Assembly (NCBI GenBank): GCA_023263235.1
Contig: JALQXE010000093.1
Location: forward strand, 1-40,767
DNA: 40,767 nucleotides
Reading direction: 5' to 3'
From: Sediminibacterium sp.
Lineage (GTDB): Bacteria; Bacteroidota; Bacteroidia; Chitinophagales; Chitinophagaceae
The translations under genes and the position numbers were made by a program. Below, in pieces: positions 27,411-35,148 of the stretch; within the stretch, counting starts at the first letter, position 1; every line of letters starts with the position of its first letter. The notes beneath the pieces were generated by a model that saw only the letters and a program-made list of their open reading frames with translations, did no database searches and had not been told where the DNA came from.

Positions 27411-28832
27411 ATGGAATTATACGCGAACGATACCAAAACGCAGGATGAAGCAAGACAAGGTGAAGCCTTTGAATCCACTGGCCCAAAAAAGCATTTTGAA
27501 AAGTTCTTTTATGTAGAAAGTTATGGTTGTGCCATGAACTTTGCGGACAGCGAAGTGGTAGCATCTATTTTGGAAAACAATGGATATGGAAGTACCCGTA
27601 ATGCAGAAATTGCCGATTTAATTTTGGTAAACACCTGCTCTGTAAGAGAAAAAGCGGAGCAAACCGTTCGTAAACGTCTAACTGAATTTAAAAAACTAAA
27701 GACTCTAAAGCCAGGATTATTAGTAGGCATCTTGGGTTGTATGGCGGAAAGATTAAAATCTCAATTATTGGAGGAAGAAAAATTAGTAGATATTGTAGTG
27801 GGTCCGGATGCCTATCGTACCCTACCCAATTTAATTTTAGAAGCAGGTACGGGCCAAAAGGCTGTGAATGTGATTTTAAGTAGGGATGAAACCTATGGTG
27901 ATATTGCACCTGTGCGTTTGGACAGTAATGGCATCAGTGGATTTGTTTCTATTATGCGTGGCTGTAATAATATGTGTAGCTTTTGTGTGGTTCCATTTAC
28001 ACGCGGTCGTGAAAGAAGCCGTGATGCATTTAGTATAGTTGCAGAGTGTAGAGATTTATTTGAAAAAGGATACAAGGAAATTACTTTATTGGGGCAAAAT
28101 GTAGACAGTTATTATTGGAATAATCCCGAAACAAATATTTCTGTAACCTTTGCGCAATTGCTAGAAAGCGTTGCCCAAATAGATATTAGTTTACGTGTAC
28201 GCTTTAGCACTTCACATCCTAAGGACATTACCGACGAGGTTTTATTTACTATGGCCAAGTACCATAATATTTGCAAATACATTCACCTACCTGTTCAAAG
28301 TGGAAGCACTAGAATGTTACAATTAATGAATAGAACTTATACCAGAGAATGGTATTTAGCAAAAGTAGCGCGCATTAAAGAAATTATGCCAGAATGTAGT
28401 ATTTCGGCAGATATCATTGCAGGATTTTGTACCGAAACGGAGGACGATCATCAAGATACCATTAGCATAATGAAAGAGGCTAATTACGATTATAGTTATA
28501 TGTATTTTTATTCAGAGCGTCCCGGAACCCTTGCTGCTAAAAGATATGAGGATGATATACCTGAAGAAGTTAAAAAAAGAAGATTACAAGAAATTGTAGA
28601 TGTACAATGGGTGCTTTCCAATGAAAGCAATAAACGTGATGTGGGTAAAACATTTGAAGTACTCATTGAAGGCAATAGTAAAAAAAGTGATCAAGAGTGG
28701 ATGGGTCGCAATAGTCAAAACAAAGTGATTGTTTTCCCAAAAGCAAATCACGGATTTAAAAAAGGTGATTATGTAAATGTATTGGTCACCGATTTTACAA
28801 AAGGTACGCTACTTGGAAAAGCAAGCATATAA
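27411..28832 (+). CDS. miaB: MiaB, tRNA-2-methylthio-N6-dimethylallyladenosine synthase
   Basis: MiaB is a radical SAM methylthiotransferase that adds a methylthio group to i6A37 of tRNAs reading codons that start with U. The 473-residue protein has the N-terminal UPF0004 domain with cluster cysteines Cys40 (YGCAMN), Cys76 (NTCSVRE) and Cys110 (GCMAER). The radical SAM core has Cys185, Cys189 and Cys192 ([10 protein letters not shown]) with [11 protein letters not shown]-terminal TRAM domain follows. The N-terminus is about 30 residues longer than the conserved start and polar. The gene heads a run through secG, with 22 nt to the next gene. Confidence 0.97.
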   Translation: MELYANDTKTQDEARQGEAFESTGPKKHFEKFFYVESYGCAMNFADSEVVASILENNGYGSTRNAEIADLILVNTCSVREKAEQTVRKRLTEFKKLKTLKPGLLVGILGCMAERLKSQLLEEEKLVDIVVGPDAYRTLPNLILEAGTGQKAVNVILSRDETYGDIAPVRLDSNGISGFVSIMRGCNNMCSFCVVPFTRGRERSRDAFSIVAECRDLFEKGYKEITLLGQNVDSYYWNNPETNISVTFAQLLESVAQIDISLRVRFSTSHPKDITDEVLFTMAKYHNICKYIHLPVQSGSTRMLQLMNRTYTREWYLAKVARIKEIMPECSISADIIAGFCTETEDDHQDTISIMKEANYDYSYMYFYSERPGTLAAKRYEDDIPEEVKKRRLQEIVDVQWVLSNESNKRDVGKTFEVLIEGNSKKSDQEWMGRNSQNKVIVFPKANHGFKKGDYVNVLVTDFTKGTLLGKASI

Positions 28833-28854
28833 TTTAGTTAAGTAAACATAAACT

Positions 28855-30126
28855 ATGGAATTACAATCTTTAAAAAACCGATTTAGTATTATAGGCAATA
28901 CGCCTTCGCTAAACCACGCACTCAATACCGCCGAGCAGGTTGCTGCCACGGATTTAACGGTATTAATTGTTGGTGAATCAGGTGTTGGTAAGGAAGTATT
29001 TTCTCAAATTATACATAGCTTATCGGCACGAAAGCACAACCCATTTATTGCTGTAAACTGTGGAGCCATTCCCGAGGGCACCATTGACTCTGAATTATTT
29101 GGTCATGAAAAAGGTTCTTTCACCGGTGCAGTTGAAAGCCGTAAAGGTTATTTTGAAACTGTAAATGGTGGAACTATATTTTTAGATGAGATTGGTGAAA
29201 TGCCATTAGGTACTCAAGCAAGACTATTACGTGTACTTGAAACAGGAGAATTTATAAGAGTGGGTTCTTCTAAGGTTCAAAAAACCGATGTACGTGTAAT
29301 TGCTGCAACGAATAGGGAGCTAATGGAGTTTACACAAAAAGGAAAATTTAGAGAGGACTTGTATTATCGTTTAAATACCGTACCTATTCGCGTTCCTAGT
29401 TTGAGAGATCGTAAGGAAGACATTCCATTATTATTTAGAAAGTTTGTGGTGGACTTTGCCGAAAAATATAAAACCAAGCCCATTTTTTTAGACGAGGAAG
29501 CACGTAATTTACTTACCACATATAGCTGGCCAGGAAATGTGCGAGAATTAAAAAACATTGCAGAACAAATTTCTGTGCTCAGTAAAACCGATCATATTAA
29601 CGCCCAAGTGATGGCTGGTTTTTTACCTGAAGCCTCAAAGCAAAATATGCCAATGGTGACAGGCGCCCCAGTGGGTGAATTTGCCAACGAAAGAGAAATT
29701 TTATACAAACTTTTCTTTGACATGAAAAAGGATGTAAATGAGTTAAAGAAAATGTTCTTTGAAATTTTACAAAATCCTTCCATTACTGGTCAAGCAGGCA
29801 ACTTTACTAGAGAATCCATTATGAATGAATTAAAAGAGGATATTATACCTACCACCCTTCATAATAATAACATCCCTGCAGCAGCAAGCCTACCACAGCA
29901 CATGCCTTCGGTTCAAATTAACAGCAATCAACCCTTAATCATTGATAACGATGTTCAAACACATTTTGAAGTGGATGAATCTTTGAATATCATGGATAAA
30001 GAAAAAGAGTTAATTTTAAAGGCATTAAAAAAACACCGTGGAAGAAGAAAAGATGCTTCAACCGATTTAGGTATTAGCGAAAGAACACTTTATCGAAAAA
30101 TTAAAGAATACGACATTGAAGAATAA
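28855..30126 (+). CDS. Sigma-54 interacting transcriptional activator without receiver domain
   Basis: This 423-residue AAA+ activator remodels sigma-54 RNA polymerase at -24/-12 promoters. The AAA+ domain starts almost at the N-terminus: Walker A GESGVGKE (40-47), the sigma-54-contacting loop GSFTGA (87-92, for the canonical GAFTGA), Walker B GTIFLDEIGE (106-115), and the R-finger region REDLYYRLNTVPIRVPSLRDR. After a variable Asn/Gln/Pro-rich linker, a Fis-type helix-turn-helix ends the protein (RRKDASTDLGISERTLYRKIKEY). There is no response-regulator or sensory domain, so control must come from elsewhere. It lies between miaB and lptE and overlaps lptE by 11 nt. Confidence 0.92.
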   Translation: MELQSLKNRFSIIGNTPSLNHALNTAEQVAATDLTVLIVGESGVGKEVFSQIIHSLSARKHNPFIAVNCGAIPEGTIDSELFGHEKGSFTGAVESRKGYFETVNGGTIFLDEIGEMPLGTQARLLRVLETGEFIRVGSSKVQKTDVRVIAATNRELMEFTQKGKFREDLYYRLNTVPIRVPSLRDRKEDIPLLFRKFVVDFAEKYKTKPIFLDEEARNLLTTYSWPGNVRELKNIAEQISVLSKTDHINAQVMAGFLPEASKQNMPMVTGAPVGEFANEREILYKLFFDMKKDVNELKKMFFEILQNPSITGQAGNFTRESIMNELKEDIIPTTLHNNNIPAAASLPQHMPSVQINSNQPLIIDNDVQTHFEVDESLNIMDKEKELILKALKKHRGRRKDASTDLGISERTLYRKIKEYDIEE

Positions 30127-30652
30127 GCATTATTTATCTTTTTTAACAAATAAACTTACCTATGCCATTGTAGCAATGAGCATGCTTGTAAGTTTATCGG
30201 CTTGCGGAATTTACAGTTTTAGAGATGCTGTAATCCCCGATAATATTAAGACTGTTAAAATAGGTTTTATTGAAAACAAAGCTAGGTATGTGAACCCTCA
30301 ATTGGCGCCACTGCTCACCGATAAATTATTACAAAAAATAATTAATCAAACAAAACTTACCAGAACCAATAGTGACGATGCGCATTATCAAATATTTGCA
30401 ACCATCACTAACTACGATCCTACTCAAACAGTTGGAGTAAGTGCACAACAAGCAACTACCAACCGTTTAACCGTAACAGTTCATGTTGTATTAAAAAAGA
30501 CTTTGGACAATAAAGAACAAGAATTTGATGTGTCACGCAACTTTGACTTTTCGGCCAATTTAACTTTAAACCAAGCCGAAGGACAATTAATGGAGGACAT
30601 TGTGCGAAATATTACGGATGATATTTTTAATCAAATTTTTTCAAATTGGTAA
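30116..30652 (+). CDS. lptE: LptE family LPS-assembly lipoprotein
   Basis: LptE is an outer-membrane lipoprotein that plugs and supports LptD, which inserts lipopolysaccharide in the outer leaflet. The 178-residue protein has a lipoprotein signal ending LSAC (Cys30), then the family start GIYSFRDAVIPDNIKTVKIG and a conserved body. The TTG at 30116 is preferred because it supplies a basic n-region (MKNKHYL) ahead of the hydrophobic core. The in-frame ATG at 30176 would leave only nine residues before the Cys. It overlaps the sigma-54 activator gene by 11 nt. lptD is not in the window. Confidence 0.85.
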   Translation: MKNKHYLSFLTNKLTYAIVAMSMLVSLSACGIYSFRDAVIPDNIKTVKIGFIENKARYVNPQLAPLLTDKLLQKIINQTKLTRTNSDDAHYQIFATITNYDPTQTVGVSAQQATTNRLTVTVHVVLKKTLDNKEQEFDVSRNFDFSANLTLNQAEGQLMEDIVRNITDDIFNQIFSNW

Positions 30653-30654
30653 TT

Positions 30655-31371
30655 ATGTCACAAAGCAATATAAACTCCATTTTATTCCAGTGGTCAGGCC
30701 ATGAAAGTTTAGAAAGTATTTCCATTGCCGAACTTGAGGCTTTGGTGCATGAAAATACATATAGCCCCAGCTTGCAATTGTTACTTTCCAAAAAATATGC
30801 GCTTGAAGGTGCTGAGCAATACACTGATCAAATTCAAAAAGCGGTTAGTTATTTTCCGTCAGCATTGCATTTACACCAATGGTTAGGAAATGAAGCAACA
30901 GATGATGTTATTGCACCTAACGAGGAAAAACTAAATACGCTTATTTCGGAGCAATTGGCTCAATTTCAAGAACCGTTAAAGTCCGAGGAACTTGAATTTG
31001 AAAAAGAGACCCCTAAAATCGTAAAAGACTATTTTGAGGCCCAAGGTATTGAAATTGACCTTACTACCCTTCCTCAGGATAAATTTACAAAGCAATTAAG
31101 GAGCTTCACCGCTTGGCTTAAAGTATTAAAGCATCATGAGGGAAACTCCCAAAATTTGGCTGAAATGGGCGAAGAACAGGAAAAAATGATAGCAATTATA
31201 GCCGAAAAGGCCAATAATGCCACTGAGGTGATCACAGAAGCAATGGCTGAAATTTGGATAAAACAAGGCAATAATCGCAAGGCAATAGATATCTATTCTA
31301 AATTAAGTTTTATTTTTCCTGAAAAATCCGTTTATTTTGCGTCTCAAATAGAACTTTTAAAACAAAAATAA
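30655..31371 (+). CDS. Unknown protein with TPR-like C-terminus, between lptE and secG
   Basis: This 238-residue soluble, acidic, helix-rich protein starts at ATG 30655, 2 nt after the lptE stop. The end (AEIWIKQGNNRKAIDIYSKL ... FPEKSVYFASQIELLK) looks like one TPR hairpin, and an earlier segment (about 35-75) could form another. There is no signal peptide or membrane span. I cannot assign a function. Its place between lptE and secG, with 2-nt and 1-nt gaps, suggests a role in envelope biogenesis, which is inference. Confidence 0.85.
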   Translation: MSQSNINSILFQWSGHESLESISIAELEALVHENTYSPSLQLLLSKKYALEGAEQYTDQIQKAVSYFPSALHLHQWLGNEATDDVIAPNEEKLNTLISEQLAQFQEPLKSEELEFEKETPKIVKDYFEAQGIEIDLTTLPQDKFTKQLRSFTAWLKVLKHHEGNSQNLAEMGEEQEKMIAIIAEKANNATEVITEAMAEIWIKQGNNRKAIDIYSKLSFIFPEKSVYFASQIELLKQK

Positions 31372-31372
31372 T

Positions 31373-31753
31373 ATGGTTACTTTATTTATAATCTTGATGA
31401 TTACGGCTTGTGTAGGTTTAGGATTTATTGTATTAATTCAAAACCCAAAAGGTGGCGGTTTAAACGCTAACGTTGGTGGTTTGTCAAATAACTTTATGGG
31501 TGTTAAGCAAACAACAGATGTACTTGAAAAAGGTACTTGGATATTTGCTGGTGTAATTGCTATTTTGGCAATAACATCTACTTTATTCTTAACTAAAGGC
31601 GATAGTAACGGCAGTAGCAAAAATGTATTTGACAAATTAAATACTACCCCAGTTTCAGCACCTGCAGCTCCTGCAACTCAACAAAACGCAACTCCAAATC
31701 AAGCTGCACCTGCTACGCAAGCTCCACCTCCAGCTCCAGTAGAGAAAAAATAA
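31373..31753 (+). CDS. secG: SecG, preprotein translocase subunit
   Basis: SecG is the small third subunit of the SecYEG channel in the inner membrane and stimulates SecA-driven export. The 126-residue protein has two membrane spans (about 3-22 and 52-72). Between them lies the family loop IQNPKGGGLNANVGGLSNNF followed by TTDVLEKGTW. The C-terminal tail (about 85-126) is rich in Ala, Pro and Gln, which is common in Bacteroidota. It is the last gene of the run and is followed by a terminator. Confidence 0.93.
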   Translation: MVTLFIILMITACVGLGFIVLIQNPKGGGLNANVGGLSNNFMGVKQTTDVLEKGTWIFAGVIAILAITSTLFLTKGDSNGSSKNVFDKLNTTPVSAPAAPATQQNATPNQAAPATQAPPPAPVEKK

Positions 31754-31782
31754 TTGCAATTATAACATAAAACAATATTTTT

Positions 31783-31810
31783 CCCCATCTCCAAAAGATG
31801 GGGATTTTTA
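31783..31810 (+). terminator. Intrinsic terminator after secG
   Basis: An 8-bp stem CCCCATCT / AGATGGGG (31783-31790 with 31796-31803) with a 5-nt loop is followed by ATTTTTA. It lies 30 nt past the secG stop and 15 nt before mltG, so mltG probably has its own promoter. Confidence 0.75.
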
Positions 31811-31824
31811 TTGTATTTTGAAAT

Positions 31825-32838
31825 ATGAAAAAGATATTCACTTTATTACTTAGTGGATTGCTCATTTATGAAGCAATAAATGTTTTTATCATTACAACTC
31901 ATTTTGGCAAGGACAAAACAAGTTTTGAATACAAAAATCAAGGACTCTCCCATTTAGCGGATAGCCTAGTAGCCAAAAAAATTATTTTAGATAAGCCTAG
32001 CTTTATAGTATTAGCTAAAATATTAAATGTGGAAGACCGCATTAAGCCTGGTAAATTTTTAGTCACTAAAAATACGAGCTTACTAAGTCTTATACGTATG
32101 TTACGCAATAACAAACAAGCAACTGTTAATTTAGTTATTAATAAAATAAGAACAAGGGCTGAACTTGCTAAATTCATAGGCAATAACCTTTCTTCAGACA
32201 GTTTAACCGCTGCCACTTTTTTAAACAGCAATGATTCACTAGCACCTTATGGAGTGGATACTACTTCCTTGCTTACTTTATTTATTCCCAATACCTATAC
32301 CATGTATTGGACTACCTCTCTACCAGGTTTAATGCAAAAAATGAAAAGTCAGAAAACAACATTTTGGAATGCAAAAAACCGCATTGAAAAAGCAAAGCAA
32401 AAAGGGATGACACCAAATGAAGTATACATATTAGCCTCTATAGTGGACGAGGAAACAAACTATGATTCAGACAAGTCACTCATAGCAAGCGTATATCAAA
32501 ACAGATTAAACCAAAATATGCTTTTACAAGCCTGCCCAACTATTAAATTTGCCATGCAGGACTTTACACTCACACGCATATATGACAAATACCTAACAAA
32601 CCCATCACCATATAATACATATAAATTTAAAGGGTTGCCTCCTGGACCTATTTGCACCCCAAGTCCAAAAACCATTGATCTAGTTCTTGATGCCCCAAAA
32701 ACCAATTACTTGTATTTTGTAGCCAAGTCCGATTTTAAAGGATATCATCATTTTAGTGCTACTTACGAAGAACATAGTAAATTTGCAAAGGAATACCAGC
32801 AAAAATTAGATGAATACCAGCAAAGGAAAAAAAAGTAA
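31825..32838 (+). CDS. mltG: MltG, endolytic peptidoglycan transglycosylase
   Basis: MltG (YceG) is a membrane-anchored lytic transglycosylase that cuts nascent glycan strands and so sets their length. The 337-residue protein has an N-terminal signal anchor (about 3-22). A LysM-like region follows (about 70-110; RIKPGKFLV, LSLIRMLRN). The catalytic domain carries ASIVDEET (204-211), SVYQNRL and the closing PPGPICTPS / YLYFVA motifs. In E. coli the corresponding segment is IVEKET with the catalytic Glu; here the first acidic position is Asp208 while Glu209 and Glu210 are present. The YihY/BrkB gene starts inside its last 29 nt. Confidence 0.92.
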   Translation: MKKIFTLLLSGLLIYEAINVFIITTHFGKDKTSFEYKNQGLSHLADSLVAKKIILDKPSFIVLAKILNVEDRIKPGKFLVTKNTSLLSLIRMLRNNKQATVNLVINKIRTRAELAKFIGNNLSSDSLTAATFLNSNDSLAPYGVDTTSLLTLFIPNTYTMYWTTSLPGLMQKMKSQKTTFWNAKNRIEKAKQKGMTPNEVYILASIVDEETNYDSDKSLIASVYQNRLNQNMLLQACPTIKFAMQDFTLTRIYDKYLTNPSPYNTYKFKGLPPGPICTPSPKTIDLVLDAPKTNYLYFVAKSDFKGYHHFSATYEEHSKFAKEYQQKLDEYQQRKKK

Positions 32839-33796
32839 TGTATTAAAATTCATATTTAATATCATACGGGCACTTTTAAAAACCGTATTGGGCCCTACTA
32901 TACAATTTTTAAAACAAAAAGCCAAAGGCATTTATGTTCCTGGATTTCAAGGAATTAATTTATACCAGGTAGTAAAGTTTTTATCTAAACAATTAAATAC
33001 CATTGGACTTTATGATCGCGCTTCGGCCATATCATTCAATTTGTTGATGGCGCTCCCAGCTGGATTTTTATTTTTGTTTTCAATCATTCCCTATTTTCCC
33101 AAGGCATTTAAAATAAAAAAACAAATACTTACTTTGTTTAAGGACATCGCTCCCAATTCATCCACATACCGTTTTATCGTTGATATCATCAACGACTTAT
33201 TAAGTCAACATGTAGGTATTTTTTCATTTGGATTTTTATTACTTCTATTTTATGCATCCAATGCAATGACTGGTATTATTCGAAGTTTTGACAAATCCAT
33301 CATGCAAAACAAACCATTTTTCTTACATCAAAGAATGCGTGCCATCCGATTAACCATCATTTTGATTCTTTTGGTTTTTGCCAGCTTAATTGTACTCATT
33401 GGACAAGAACAACTTGCTAGTTTATTGAGAAATGGATTTGATATTGAACAAAGCACCATACTGCCATATTGGAATACGTTAAGATGGTTAATAATTATGA
33501 TGTTATTATTTATGGGAAATGCATTTATATACCGATATGCTCCTCACATAAAAGAAAAATGGCCTTTGGTTTCTCCTGGCTCAATAATGTCAACAACATT
33601 AATGTTATTAACGACTGTAGGATTCTCCTATTGGGTAAATCATTTTAGTAGTTATAACAAAATTTACGGCTCAATTGGTACTGTATTGGTTGTAATGACA
33701 ATCATATACATGAACGCGCTCATTCTATTAATTGGATTTGAATTAAATGTAAGCATCGAAGTGCTTAAAAACGAAGCTTCAATATCGGAACAATAA
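32810..33796 (+). CDS. YihY/BrkB family membrane protein
   Basis: This 328-residue inner-membrane protein has about six spans. The family signature is present (YDRASAISFNLLMALPAG, then IIPYFP), as are the central LLFYASNAMTGIIRSFDK and the closing YGSIGTVLVVMTIIYMNALI segment. The family was once thought to be RNase BN; that is wrong, and its true role is unclear. The start at ATG 32810 overlaps mltG by 29 nt; no later ATG in frame precedes the first conserved block. The gene ends 3 nt from the convergent PLP-enzyme gene. Confidence 0.88.
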   Translation: MNTSKGKKSNVLKFIFNIIRALLKTVLGPTIQFLKQKAKGIYVPGFQGINLYQVVKFLSKQLNTIGLYDRASAISFNLLMALPAGFLFLFSIIPYFPKAFKIKKQILTLFKDIAPNSSTYRFIVDIINDLLSQHVGIFSFGFLLLLFYASNAMTGIIRSFDKSIMQNKPFFLHQRMRAIRLTIILILLVFASLIVLIGQEQLASLLRNGFDIEQSTILPYWNTLRWLIIMMLLFMGNAFIYRYAPHIKEKWPLVSPGSIMSTTLMLLTTVGFSYWVNHFSSYNKIYGSIGTVLVVMTIIYMNALILLIGFELNVSIEVLKNEASISEQ

Positions 33797-33799
33797 TCT

Positions 33800-35056
33800 T
33801 TATTTATTAGCCATATCAGGGATTTCAGAAACCTTATAAGCACCTGCATCCAATTTAGCCTTAGTCTCACTAAATGCTTTCAAAGTTAAATCAATCTCTT
33901 CCTGTGTATGAACCGCTGTTGGGATTAAACGGTAAATGATATGTCCTTTAGGAATTACAGGATACACTACAATAGAACAAAATATTTTATAATTTTCTCT
34001 AATGTCCATTACCATTGCAGTAGCTTCTTCTACTCCTCCTTTCATATAAATAGGAGTCACAACCGAATCGGTTTTACCAATATCAAAGCCACGCTCTTTT
34101 AATCCATTTTGTAAAGCCAATGCGTTCTTCCACAATGTGTCTTTTAAGATAGGTTGTGTACGTAGTAATTCCAAGCGCTTTAAGTTTCCTACTACAAATG
34201 GCATTGGTAAACTTTTTGCAAAAATTTGAGAACGAATATTATAACGGATATAATCTATGATGGTTCTTGGCCCTGCCATGAAAGCCCCAATAGATGCCAT
34301 ACTCTTAGCAAAAGTTGAAAAATATAAATCAATTTGATCCTGACAACCTTGTTCCTCACCAGCTCCAGCACCTGTTTTACCTAAAGTACCAAAACCATGC
34401 GCATCATCCACTAATAATCTAAATGGAACTTTTGTTTTTAAAGCTGCGATTTCTTTTAATTTACCCTGATCACCTGCCATTCCAAAAACACCCTCAGTAA
34501 TTACTAAAATACCGCCAGACTGTTGTTTGTCTACCAATGCTTGAGCACGGTTTAATTGTTTTTCACAATCTTCCACATCGTTATGTTTGAATACAAAACG
34601 ATGACCAGGAAGCATTCTTAATCCGTCAATAATACAAGCATGGCATTCAGCATCATAAACAACCACGTCATGTCTTCCACAAATAGCATCAATGGCACTC
34701 ATAATTCCTTGGTAGCCATAATTCATTAAAATTGAATCTTCTTTATGAACAAATTCCGCTAATTCTTTTTCTAGTTGCTCATGCAAATCACTGTTTCCAC
34801 TCATCATTCTAGCGCCCATTGGTAATGCTAACCCATATTTTGCAGAGGCGTCGGCGTCCGCTTTACGAATCTCGGGATGGTTAGCCAAGCCCAAATAGTT
34901 ATTCAAACTCCATACAATCATCTCCTGACCTCTAAACTTCATCTTAGAGCTAATTTCACCTTCTAACTTTGGAAATGCAAAATATCCATGCGCTCTTTCA
35001 CGATGTTGACCAATGGGTCCGTAGTTTTTGATAAGTCTTTCGAAAATGTCTGCCAT
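33800..35056 (-). CDS. Alpha-oxoamine synthase family PLP enzyme (serine palmitoyltransferase/cysteate acyltransferase-like)
   Basis: This 418-residue fold-type I PLP enzyme is of the family that condenses an amino acid with an acyl thioester (KBL, AONS, ALAS, SPT). The Schiff-base Lys is Lys251 in TFAKSMAS, the PLP-contacting Asp is Asp217 in VDDAHG, and the ring-stacking His is His139 in DAECHACIIDG. SLNNYLGLANHP is the family's substrate-side motif. In Bacteroidota such enzymes start sphingolipid synthesis (serine) or sulfonolipid/capnine synthesis (cysteate). An N-terminal extension of about 25 residues (YGPIGQHRERAHGYFAFP) differs from classical SPT. Glycine C-acetyltransferase is a less likely alternative. 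Amino-acid and acyl substrates cannot be read from sequence. Confidence 0.85.
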   Translation of the reverse strand: MADIFERLIKNYGPIGQHRERAHGYFAFPKLEGEISSKMKFRGQEMIVWSLNNYLGLANHPEIRKADADASAKYGLALPMGARMMSGNSDLHEQLEKELAEFVHKEDSILMNYGYQGIMSAIDAICGRHDVVVYDAECHACIIDGLRMLPGHRFVFKHNDVEDCEKQLNRAQALVDKQQSGGILVITEGVFGMAGDQGKLKEIAALKTKVPFRLLVDDAHGFGTLGKTGAGAGEEQGCQDQIDLYFSTFAKSMASIGAFMAGPRTIIDYIRYNIRSQIFAKSLPMPFVVGNLKRLELLRTQPILKDTLWKNALALQNGLKERGFDIGKTDSVVTPIYMKGGVEEATAMVMDIRENYKIFCSIVVYPVIPKGHIIYRLIPTAVHTQEEIDLTLKAFSETKAKLDAGAYKVSEIPDMANK

Positions 35057-35075
35057 ATTGTATTAATTATTAATG

Positions 35076-35083
35076 CAAATTTA
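35076..35083 (-). promoter_or_regulatory. -7 element for the PLP enzyme gene
   Basis: The minus strand reads TAAATTTG, an exact TAnnTTTG match, 19 nt upstream of the ATG at 35056. No -33 element is evident. Confidence 0.4.
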
Positions 35084-35148
35084 ATCAATTTTTGTCTTTT
35101 AAAGCGCTAATAATTAGCTTAAATTGCAGGGGAATAAAATAAATAGTT

